Shown piece after piece: positions 1 through 7,932 of a DNA stretch of 64,000 bases. Each line of letters starts with the position of its first letter. The first letter of the stretch is position 1. The DNA is taken from the NCBI RefSeq assembly GCF_025244725.1, contig NZ_CP104203.1, positions 868,001 through 932,000 of the forward strand. The letters are read 5' to 3'. Under the pieces are notes generated by a model. That model searched no databases, had not been told where the DNA came from, and saw nothing but the letters and a program-made list of their open reading frames with translations. The stretch comes from Chryseobacterium oranimense (lineage in GTDB: Bacteria; Bacteroidota; Bacteroidia; Flavobacteriales; Weeksellaceae). The position numbers were made by a program, and so were the translations under genes.

Positions 1-314
1 CAAAGAAAAAAGGTGCGTATACCAGTGTGAAAAATGTGGACTTCGGAAAAAAAGGTGCTGGATTCTTCTCCGCAAGGGTAGGAACTACCCATAACAGTGA
101 CGTAACAATGACCATTCATTTGGATGCTGTAAACGGCTCGGTTGCCGCTACGGTAAAAGTGCCTCTGACTGGTGGAGATGATCGTTGGGAAACAGTAAAA
201 GTACAGATTGCTGAAAAGATAACCGGTATCCATGATCTGTATTTTGTATTCAATGGAAAAGCCTCAACAGATATTATGTACTTCGATTACTGGACCTTTC
301 TTGAAAATAATTAA
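1..314 (+). CDS. C-terminal part of a secreted CBM6 glycoside hydrolase (5' end outside window)
   Basis: The frame is open from base 3, so the gene begins before the window. The visible residues match the second half of a family 6 carbohydrate-binding module: a VDFG...GA.FFSARV strand, an aspartate in IHLDA, a [13 protein letters not shown] strand, and the closing [13 protein letters not shown]...FDYWTF segment that carries the binding aromatics. CBM6 modules of this kind usually sit at the C terminus of GH43 arabinofuranosidases or xylosidases and bind xylan or arabinan chains; which catalytic domain precedes it cannot be seen. The stop overlaps the start of the next gene as TAATG, so the two are probably co-transcribed and translationally coupled. 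Confidence 0.85.
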   Translation, partial: KKKGAYTSVKNVDFGKKGAGFFSARVGTTHNSDVTMTIHLDAVNGSVAATVKVPLTGGDDRWETVKVQIAEKITGIHDLYFVFNGKASTDIMYFDYWTFLENN

Positions 315-2254
315 TGATGAGAAAAAAAGTTTTATATATTGTATTCAGCCTGCTGCTGATAAGCAAAAGCTTTGCACAGGTGGCGGAAATCACAAGTCCT
401 GACGGTCAAATTAAGCTTCATGTCTTTTCAGAAGGAGGTAAGGTTTTGTACGATGTTACCTTTGACGGAATGATAATGCTGGAAAAATCTCCCTTAGGTC
501 TTATAACCAATGAATCCGATTTTTCAAAGAATCTGAAATTCTCCGACAGCAAAAAAGAAGTGATTTCTAAGAAATATACCAACCGGAAAATCAAAAAATC
601 CAATATTGATTATCACGCCAATACATTAACCGTTCGTTTTATCAATGCAGACGATTATCAGATAGGTGTTGATTTTCAGGTAAGTAACAATAATATTGCT
701 TTCCGGTACACCATTCCTCCAATGAAAGATCGGTTAAGCATTGTTGTACAGTCAGAAATAACAGGTTACAGATTCCCGTCACAGACCACTACTTTTCTTT
801 CACCTATGATGAAGGCGATGACAGGATTTGCCCGTACAGCACCAAGCTATGAAAGCGGTTATAAAGCAGACGCCGAGCTGGGAATATCATCTGATTATGG
901 GTATGTTTTCCCCGGTCTGTTTCATATCGGAAATGAAGGTTGGATATTACTTTCTGAGACAGGAGTGAACAGCATGTACTGTGCTTCCCATTTGGAAACC
1001 ACAACAGAGAAAAGTCTTTATAAAGTAGCTTATCCGAACATTGCTGAAAATAACGGTTTCGGAAGTACGGGAGCAGCGGTTTCTCTTCCCGGAAAAACGC
1101 CATGGAGAACAATTACAGTAGGCAACTCTCTGAAACCCATTGTAGAAACTACCATTCCTTTTGATGTGGTAGATCCGATGTATGAGCCTTCACAGGAGTA
1201 TCAGTTCGGAAAATCTACCTGGAGCTGGATTCTTTGGCAGGACAAAAGTATGAACTATGATGATCAGGTGAAATTCATAGACCTTGCTGCTGCGCTGAAA
1301 TATCAGTTTATTCTTATGGATGCGCTTTGGGATAAAAATATAGGCAAAGACCGTATGAAAACCCTCGTTCAATATGCAAAATCGAAGAATGTCGGGGTAT
1401 TACTTTGGTATAATTCCAATGGAGCGGCCAATGATGCGCCCATGGGACCCAGAAATAAAATGAGCTCATCCGTTGAACGTAAAAAGGAAATGAAATGGCT
1501 GAAAGAAGCGGGAGTAAAAGGATTGAAAGTGGATTTCTTCGGAGGAGATAAACAGGAAACCATGCGTCTTTACGAAGATATTCTGTCGGATGCCAATGAT
1601 TACGGATTAACCATTATTTTCCATGGAGCCACTGTCCCGAGAGGTTGGGAAGTGATGTACCCGAACTATGCAGGAAGCGAAGCCGTTCTTGCTTCAGAAA
1701 TGCTTTATTTTTCAGAAGATGTACGTAAGCAGGAAGCTTTTTTTGCCACACTTCATCCTTTCATCAGAAATACAGTGGGAAGTATGGAATTCGGAGGGAC
1801 TTTCCTCAATAAATATTTAACGGAATCCAACAGGGATAAAAATAAAAGATATACCACAGACGGATTTCAGCTGGCTACAGCAGTTCTTTTTCAAAATCCC
1901 ATTCAGATGTTTGCTATAATGCCAAATAACCTTACAGATGCACCGGAATTTGAACTTGCCTTTATGAAAGAAGTCCCTACACTTTGGGATGAGACAGTCT
2001 TTATCGACGGCTATCCCGGCAAATATACAGTAATTGCAAGAAAACACGATGAACATTGGTATGCAGCAGGCGTGAATGCAGAAAAACAATCAAAAAAGCT
2101 GAAAATGAAGCTTCCGATGTTCGCCGGAAAAACGATAAAACTGATCAATGATGATACAAAAGGAAATTCTTCAGAGAAAGAAGTGAAAATAAATGCAAAA
2201 GGAGATTTCAGTATTGAAATGCAGCCACAGGGAGGCTTTGTACTGAAAGATTAA
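314..2254 (+). CDS. Glycoside hydrolase family 97 (alpha-galactosidase/alpha-glucosidase type)
   Basis: This is a 646-residue protein with a clear signal peptide (residues 1-22, ending FAQ), so it acts in the periplasm. It shows the GH97 layout: an N-terminal beta-sandwich starting SPDGQIKLHV, a TIM barrel with WSWILWQD, LMDALWD, GLKVDFFGGDKQ and FHGATVPRGW...YPN, and a C-terminal beta domain. Asp407 in VDFF lies where the retaining GH97 alpha-galactosidases carry their nucleophile; the inverting SusB-type alpha-glucosidases lack it. I therefore lean to a retaining alpha-galactosidase or related specificity, such as beta-L-arabinopyranosidase, rather than starch hydrolysis. It follows the CBM6 gene with a 1-bp overlap and precedes GH115, so it likely trims hemicellulose side chains. 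The family is firm, the substrate is not. Confidence 0.9.
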   Translation: MMRKKVLYIVFSLLLISKSFAQVAEITSPDGQIKLHVFSEGGKVLYDVTFDGMIMLEKSPLGLITNESDFSKNLKFSDSKKEVISKKYTNRKIKKSNIDYHANTLTVRFINADDYQIGVDFQVSNNNIAFRYTIPPMKDRLSIVVQSEITGYRFPSQTTTFLSPMMKAMTGFARTAPSYESGYKADAELGISSDYGYVFPGLFHIGNEGWILLSETGVNSMYCASHLETTTEKSLYKVAYPNIAENNGFGSTGAAVSLPGKTPWRTITVGNSLKPIVETTIPFDVVDPMYEPSQEYQFGKSTWSWILWQDKSMNYDDQVKFIDLAAALKYQFILMDALWDKNIGKDRMKTLVQYAKSKNVGVLLWYNSNGAANDAPMGPRNKMSSSVERKKEMKWLKEAGVKGLKVDFFGGDKQETMRLYEDILSDANDYGLTIIFHGATVPRGWEVMYPNYAGSEAVLASEMLYFSEDVRKQEAFFATLHPFIRNTVGSMEFGGTFLNKYLTESNRDKNKRYTTDGFQLATAVLFQNPIQMFAIMPNNLTDAPEFELAFMKEVPTLWDETVFIDGYPGKYTVIARKHDEHWYAAGVNAEKQSKKLKMKLPMFAGKTIKLINDDTKGNSSEKEVKINAKGDFSIEMQPQGGFVLKD

Positions 2255-2335
2255 ATCAACAATCCTTACAGGTTTGACACCCTGAAAGCCCGATTAAAAA
2301 GGACAACGTTTTTAAAATTAAAATCAGAACTGACT

Positions 2336-4858
2336 ATGAATCATTTAAAAATATTTTTTCTTACTGTGTTATTGGGATTTTGTTTAAAGATCCATGCTGC
2401 AGAACCGTTCATAAGCACTGAGAAAAGTTCCGGAACCCTCATTCTGAAAGAAAAAACGGTCAGTCTTTCCATTTTTACCAGCCCCGGAATAGATCAGGGT
2501 ATTGTAAGAGCTGTAAAAAACCTGCAGGCAGATTTTCAGAAAGTAACAGGAGAACAGCCGTTGATTCTTAACCAGATTTCAGGATTGCAGTCACCTTTAC
2601 TCATTATTGGAACTGTGGGAACAAAATCAGTCATTGATGATCTCATCAGGCAAAAAAAAATAGATGGGAAAGCCTTAACCGGAAAACGAGAAAAATATAT
2701 CATTCAGAACATCAGCAATCCTTTTCCGGGAGTTTCTGAAGCCATTGTAATTGCAGGAAGTGACAAAAGAGGAACCATTTACGGAATTTACGAAATGTCT
2801 CAGCAGATAGGCGTTTCGCCGTGGTATTACTGGGCAGACGTTCCGGTTCAGGTGAAAGATCATTTATATTTCAAAAAAGGAACCTATACAGACGGTGAGC
2901 CAGCTGTAGAATACCGGGGCATTTTCCTTAACGATGAAGAACCTTCGTTGGGAGGTTGGGCAAGGGCAACTTTCGGAGGAATAAACAGTCAGTTTTACGA
3001 AAAAGTTTTTGAGCTGATCCTGCGCCTGAAAGGAAATTATATCTGGCCGGCAATGTGGGGAAAAGCATTTTATGACGATGATGCTCTGAGCGGTCCGCTG
3101 GCCAATGAAATGGGAATTGTGATGGGAACTTCTCACCATGAGCCTATGGCTTTGGCACAAACAGACTGGCACAGGTACATCAAAAAAAATAATCTCCCGA
3201 ATGTCTGGGATTACAGTAAAAATGCAGAAGTGCTGCAGAAATTCTGGAAATCCGGAATAGAAAGAAGCAAAAACTGGGAAAAGCTGGTAACAATGGGAAT
3301 GCGGGGTGATGGCGATGAAGCAATGGGGGATGGAACCAATATTTCCCTGCTGGAGAAAATTGTGAAAGACCAGCGTAAGATTATTGCTGAGGTTACCGGA
3401 AAAAAAGCAGAGAAAACACCTCAGGTCTGGGCACTGTATAAAGAAGTTCAGGATTATTATGACAAAGGAATTAGAGTTCCGGATGATGTGATCCTGCTGT
3501 TCTGTGATGATAACTGGGGAAATGTAAGAAAGCTTCCTGATCTTTCAAAACCTTTGCATAAAGGCGGCTATGGAATCTATTACCACTTTGATTATGTCGG
3601 AGGCCCGAGAAATTCCAAATGGATCAACATCAGTCCCATCCAGAGAGTCTGGGAACAGATGAACCTTTCCTATGAACATAAAGTAGATAAGCTTTGGGTA
3701 GTGAATGTGGGAGATTTAAAACCCATGGAATTTCCGATCAGTTTTTTTCTGGAAATGGCCTGGAATCCTAAGCAGTTTAATGCCGGAAATCTTTTTGAAT
3801 ATACAGAAGAATGGGCCGCTCAGCAGTTTGGAGAAAAGCATGCGCGGGAAATTGCCAGGCTGATTAATCTGTACTCCAAATACAACAGAAGAGTAACCCC
3901 TGAAACCCTTGACAGCAAAACCTACAGCCTTGAGAATTATCACGAATTTGAAACGGTTTTAAATGACTACAGAATATTAGCTTTAGAAGCCTTACGTCTG
4001 AAAGAGCAGATCCCTTCCGAATATCAGGATGCTTATTATCAGCTGGTTTTGTACCCGATTGACGCCTGCAGCAATTTATACGAAATGTATTATGCGGTGG
4101 CAAAAAACAGGGAACTTGCTGCGAAAAAAGATCCGGAAGCTAATATTTATGCTGATAAAGTGAAGGCATGCTTTGAAAGAAATGCTTATCTGGACAATCA
4201 ATACAACAATGTGATAGCCGGAGGAAAATGGAAGCATATGATGGATCAGATGAGGATAGGTTACAAAAGCTGGGCAGACGGAAAAGAAAACATAATGCCT
4301 GAAGTCACCTATATTTCCAAAGGGGACGTTCCCAAAGAAAAAATGTTCCAGGAAAAAAACGGCTACGTGTCTATTGAAGCGGAAAACTTTGCAAGAATGA
4401 ACCAATCCGACAGAATTCATTGGGAAGTAATTCCTGATTTCGGAAAAACAAAATCCGGGATAACAACCTTTCCGCAGAATGCCTATCCTAAAACGGAAGA
4501 AAATATCTGGCTGGAGTATGATATTAACTTTGAATCTAAAGGAGAACTGGAGGTTGAGCTTCTTTTGGCACCTACTCTAAATTTTAATCACAATAAAGGA
4601 CTGCGCTATGAAATTTCGTGGGATAATCAGCCTGCACAGGTTGTGAATTTCAACGGTCATTACAAAGGAGAACTAGGAAAATGGCAGTCCGAACATATCA
4701 TTAAATCCACTACAAAACATTCGATTCCGCGGGCAGGAAAACATACATTACGTTTCAGAGTGCTCGAACCGGGCATTGTACTGGAAAAAATATTGATCAA
4801 CACAGGAGGTTTAAAACCCTCTTATCTGGGCGCTCCGGAAAGCGAAATGCTTCACTAA
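2336..4858 (+). CDS. Glycoside hydrolase family 115 xylan alpha-1,2-glucuronidase
   Basis: The 840-residue product has a signal peptide (about residues 1-21, ending IHA). It matches GH115 throughout: the N-terminal GH20-like domain with SDKRGTIYGIYEMS and GVSPWYYWADVPV, the barrel with EYRGIFLNDEEPSLGGW, LKGNYIWPAMW and GTSHHEPM, and a C-terminal beta-sandwich from about residue 675 (GYVSIEAENF onward). GH115 enzymes remove glucuronic acid or 4-O-methylglucuronic acid from internal xylose units of polymeric xylan. This complements the GH67 enzyme at 31336, which prefers short oligosaccharides. The length is typical of the family and no damage is seen. An 81-bp gap separates it from GH97 and holds no obvious terminator. 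Confidence 0.94.
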   Translation: MNHLKIFFLTVLLGFCLKIHAAEPFISTEKSSGTLILKEKTVSLSIFTSPGIDQGIVRAVKNLQADFQKVTGEQPLILNQISGLQSPLLIIGTVGTKSVIDDLIRQKKIDGKALTGKREKYIIQNISNPFPGVSEAIVIAGSDKRGTIYGIYEMSQQIGVSPWYYWADVPVQVKDHLYFKKGTYTDGEPAVEYRGIFLNDEEPSLGGWARATFGGINSQFYEKVFELILRLKGNYIWPAMWGKAFYDDDALSGPLANEMGIVMGTSHHEPMALAQTDWHRYIKKNNLPNVWDYSKNAEVLQKFWKSGIERSKNWEKLVTMGMRGDGDEAMGDGTNISLLEKIVKDQRKIIAEVTGKKAEKTPQVWALYKEVQDYYDKGIRVPDDVILLFCDDNWGNVRKLPDLSKPLHKGGYGIYYHFDYVGGPRNSKWINISPIQRVWEQMNLSYEHKVDKLWVVNVGDLKPMEFPISFFLEMAWNPKQFNAGNLFEYTEEWAAQQFGEKHAREIARLINLYSKYNRRVTPETLDSKTYSLENYHEFETVLNDYRILALEALRLKEQIPSEYQDAYYQLVLYPIDACSNLYEMYYAVAKNRELAAKKDPEANIYADKVKACFERNAYLDNQYNNVIAGGKWKHMMDQMRIGYKSWADGKENIMPEVTYISKGDVPKEKMFQEKNGYVSIEAENFARMNQSDRIHWEVIPDFGKTKSGITTFPQNAYPKTEENIWLEYDINFESKGELEVELLLAPTLNFNHNKGLRYEISWDNQPAQVVNFNGHYKGELGKWQSEHIIKSTTKHSIPRAGKHTLRFRVLEPGIVLEKILINTGGLKPSYLGAPESEMLH

Positions 4859-4992
4859 TGCTAACATAGTGAGATAAAGAATTCTTCAAACCCGATTCTG
4901 ATGGTTATGGTAAAATGAGAGTCTTACCAGGGAATCTTTGTCCTTATTTGAATTGTTTACACTCAAAATCACAAATTTTAAACCCAAACATT

Positions 4993-7731
4993 ATGAAAAA
5001 ATTTTTAATTTTTATAGCCATTTATTCTATGGTTTGGTATTTCAGCGGTACGCTGCAGGGTCAGCTTACTACGGTAAAAATTGATAAGAATATTACGTAT
5101 CAGAAAATCAGAGGATTCGGAGGATTTGTGTGCAGCCCTCAGTTTGCTTACAACCATATGTCTACAGCCGAAATTCAGACTCTCTGGGGAGCCTCCAGTG
5201 AAGGCGGATATAATATGATGAGATTGTATATTCCCGAAAACAGCAGCAACTGGAGTTCCGTATTGGCTACAGCCCAGCTTGCCAAATCTATGGGACTCAC
5301 TATTTTTGCAACACCATGGACAATGCCCGCAGCCTGGAAGACCAATAACCATGTCAATGCAGTGTACACTGATACCAACGGAGTACAGCAGATAGGGTAC
5401 CTGAAAACCGAAAACTATCAGGACTATGCCCTTTATCTCAACAGCTTTGTTACTTATCTTCAGAATAACGGAGTAGATCTTGATTATATTTCTATTCAAA
5501 ATGAGCCGGATGAGATGGCTCAGTACCAGGGATGTATCTGGACGCCGGCTCAGATGGCCACATTTGTAAAAAATTATGGACATCTCATCAACTGCAAGGT
5601 TATTGCTCCGGAAAGTGTGGGATTTACGGATAATTTTGCCAGTGCTTTGCTGGATCCTGCGGCAATGGCCAATTTTGAAGTATATGGAGGTCACCAGTAT
5701 GGTCTTATTCAGTCTGTCTACAAGCAATTTCAGAATAATAATAAAGAACTCTGGCAGACAGAATACCTGATCAACTGGAATTCTTCATCTTCCCAGCCTG
5801 CCCGTGATTTCAGCTGGAATGCTGATGCATTTAATTTTGCCGCTAGTGTCAACAATGCATTATTGGGAAATATCAACGCATGGATCCATTATTCAGCCAA
5901 ACGCTATTACGGTTTAATGGGCGACGGAACGTACGGAACTACCGCAGGTGTCATGACCAAAAGAGGTTATATCCTTTCACATTATGCCAGGTACACCACA
6001 GGAAAAACAAGAATAGAAGCAAAATGGGATGATAAAACCGGAGTTTTACAAGGTTCTTCCTATATTTCCCAGGATGGGAATCAGGTCGTTCTTATGGTTA
6101 TTAATCCCTCCCAGAATGCCTATACTTTAAAGGTTGATCTCCCTTTTTACACTACTTCTGGTACAAAAGTCCTTACCAATGCACAATCCAGTATGGTCAG
6201 CACACCGGTTGCTATGAGTACACCAACATTCCGGCCAGCTGCTGATATCAGCCCTTCCAGTGTCATGACCTTTGTTTTTAATAAAAGTGGAGACAGACCT
6301 GCTTCTCTAATGACGGGCGGTGATATTCATTATAATAAAATTGAAACCCAGGCTGCTACCAATACAGCCTTTGGTGCAGGATTTAATATCAGCAATACTA
6401 CTGTAACATTTTCCAATCCAAGTCCTCTTATCAGCAATAATATGACCGCTGCTAACGGATATCTTCAGCTTGATGACCGGTATAATAAGCTGATATTGCA
6501 CGTAAACAGCTATACAACAGCGGGACAAAGCTATTCTGATAACACAACGTTGTACTATGTCAACAGCCAGGGGGTAGCGAAATCTTATAATTATGGCAGA
6601 ATCAACTTTCCTCAGGGAGGAAATTTTGATATGACGTTCGATATTTCAAGACAGGTGCTTACAGATGGATGTAAGGGAATTTTAGGATTGAGGAATTCCA
6701 ATTACAGTTCTGTACTTACCCTGAATCTTGGAGACGTTTATTTCAATGTAGGAAATGAAAATGCTTCAAAATTCGGAGGAACCTATTCCGCAAGCGACAG
6801 CTATCTGATGGATGCCCTGGAAAACGGCTATTATACCTCTGTAGACTTTAGAAATGCTGCTGGGATTACCGCTTCCAATAACTGGCAGCCAATCAGTGCC
6901 AATACTAACAGTATCTACTATATCAATGCAAGTACAAATTCACAGGCTGCTAATGTGATCTCGGGTGCCACATGCTCAAACCTTGTTCTCTCCGGCCAGG
7001 GGATGGATTTTCAGGTGCCGTTCAATTTTACTGCCAATAATGCTTCTTACAGCCGTACGTTCAATGGCTACGATGTGCTGATCCTGCCATTTCAGGCGAA
7101 TATACCTTCAGGGGTGAGTGCATATTTGATGTCACCCGGATCCAACAATATCAATTGTACGGCAATTTCCAACGGAATTATTCCTGCGAATACTCCGGTA
7201 CTGATCAATGCCACAGGAACTATCACTTTCAGCGGCTCAGGAAATGTTTCCACGCCCAAAGCAATCACTGTCGGCCAGATGAACGGCGTTTACCAGAGCA
7301 TCAAGGTTCCGGCTGGCGGCTACATCCTGAAAACTGAAAACGGGGTAACCGGTTTCTATAAAATAACGGTTGCAAGTGAGCCTGTAATAACCTCCTTCAA
7401 AGCTTATCTTTCAGAAGAAAACACCTATTCTGCCAGTGTTCTTCCTTTAAATTTTGGATCGTTAGGTACCAGAAATACCCTTATGGATACGAAAAAAGAA
7501 CCTGTTAAAATATATCCCAATCCTGTAAAAGCAGATATTTTTATTGATTCTGATTTCCCGGAAGCTGTAGCAGCTATTTTTGATGGGAAAGGGAGTGTCA
7601 TTGCATCCGGATTGAAGATCAATACAGGAAAAAACCAAATCAATGTGGCAGACCTTCCGGCCGGAATCTACTTCGTTGAGGTTACCTGTAAGAACAATAC
7701 AGTACTAAAACAAAAATTTGTCAAAGAATAA
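4993..7731 (+). CDS. Glycoside hydrolase family 30 secreted by the type IX system
   Basis: An upstream in-frame ATG exists at 4915, but the signal peptide (MKKFLIFIAIYSMVWYF...) begins at 4993, so that start is chosen, giving 912 residues. The N-terminal barrel starts with the GH30 strand IRGFGGF. Glu171 in IQNEPDE is the expected acid/base and Glu257 in LWQTEY the expected nucleophile. The layout suggests an endo-xylanase or glucuronoxylanase-type GH30, though the subfamily cannot be fixed by eye. Residues about 420-830 form long Asn/Ser/Thr-rich beta domains I do not recognise. Residues about 838-912 (KIYPNPV...DLPAGIYFVEV...KFVKE) are a type A T9SS sorting domain, so the enzyme is secreted or anchored on the cell surface. 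It is the only T9SS cargo recognised here. Confidence 0.9.
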   Translation: MKKFLIFIAIYSMVWYFSGTLQGQLTTVKIDKNITYQKIRGFGGFVCSPQFAYNHMSTAEIQTLWGASSEGGYNMMRLYIPENSSNWSSVLATAQLAKSMGLTIFATPWTMPAAWKTNNHVNAVYTDTNGVQQIGYLKTENYQDYALYLNSFVTYLQNNGVDLDYISIQNEPDEMAQYQGCIWTPAQMATFVKNYGHLINCKVIAPESVGFTDNFASALLDPAAMANFEVYGGHQYGLIQSVYKQFQNNNKELWQTEYLINWNSSSSQPARDFSWNADAFNFAASVNNALLGNINAWIHYSAKRYYGLMGDGTYGTTAGVMTKRGYILSHYARYTTGKTRIEAKWDDKTGVLQGSSYISQDGNQVVLMVINPSQNAYTLKVDLPFYTTSGTKVLTNAQSSMVSTPVAMSTPTFRPAADISPSSVMTFVFNKSGDRPASLMTGGDIHYNKIETQAATNTAFGAGFNISNTTVTFSNPSPLISNNMTAANGYLQLDDRYNKLILHVNSYTTAGQSYSDNTTLYYVNSQGVAKSYNYGRINFPQGGNFDMTFDISRQVLTDGCKGILGLRNSNYSSVLTLNLGDVYFNVGNENASKFGGTYSASDSYLMDALENGYYTSVDFRNAAGITASNNWQPISANTNSIYYINASTNSQAANVISGATCSNLVLSGQGMDFQVPFNFTANNASYSRTFNGYDVLILPFQANIPSGVSAYLMSPGSNNINCTAISNGIIPANTPVLINATGTITFSGSGNVSTPKAITVGQMNGVYQSIKVPAGGYILKTENGVTGFYKITVASEPVITSFKAYLSEENTYSASVLPLNFGSLGTRNTLMDTKKEPVKIYPNPVKADIFIDSDFPEAVAAIFDGKGSVIASGLKINTGKNQINVADLPAGIYFVEVTCKNNTVLKQKFVKE

Positions 7732-7741
7732 GACCCCATCC

Positions 7742-7796
7742 AAAGCCATCATCACATTAGCTTATAATGGCTTTACCAATATCCATCAGATGATGG
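7742..7796. terminator. Two small hairpins after the GH30 gene, possible terminator
   Basis: AAAGCCAT at 7742-7749 pairs with ATGGCTTT at 7767-7774 across a 17-nt loop. CCATCA at 7783-7788 pairs with TGATGG at 7791-7796 across two bases. Neither is followed by a clear run of T, so termination is only a possibility; the hairpins may instead protect the transcript end. Confidence 0.35.
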
Positions 7797-7843
7797 AAGA
7801 ATCAAGATCGAAACAGAGAAGCATTAAAAAAACAGGCACAGTC

Positions 7844-7890
7844 ATCTGTGAAAATCCATTAAATCTGTGGTTAAAAAATTGAACCGCAAA
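7844..7890. repeat. Short degenerate intergenic repeat with ATCTGTG words
   Basis: ATCTGTG occurs at 7844-7850 and again at 7863-7869, 19 bases apart, followed by GGTTAAAAAATTGAACCGC. I recall words of this kind (ATCTGTG, GAACCGCAAA) as dispersed intergenic sequence in flavobacterial genomes, but a genome-wide count is needed. No function is assigned. Confidence 0.3.
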
Positions 7891-7932
7891 AAACATAAAA
7901 GTTGTTAGGACTTTATTGAAACCATAATCCTT

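Noticed and set aside
4915..4992. N-terminal extension of the GH30 gene from an upstream ATG
   Set aside because: A standard signal peptide starts at 4993; the extension would bury it and shows no coding character.
5005..5727. 240-codon minus-strand open frame opposite GH30
   Set aside because: It lies wholly inside a well-supported gene on the other strand and its product resembles no protein family.
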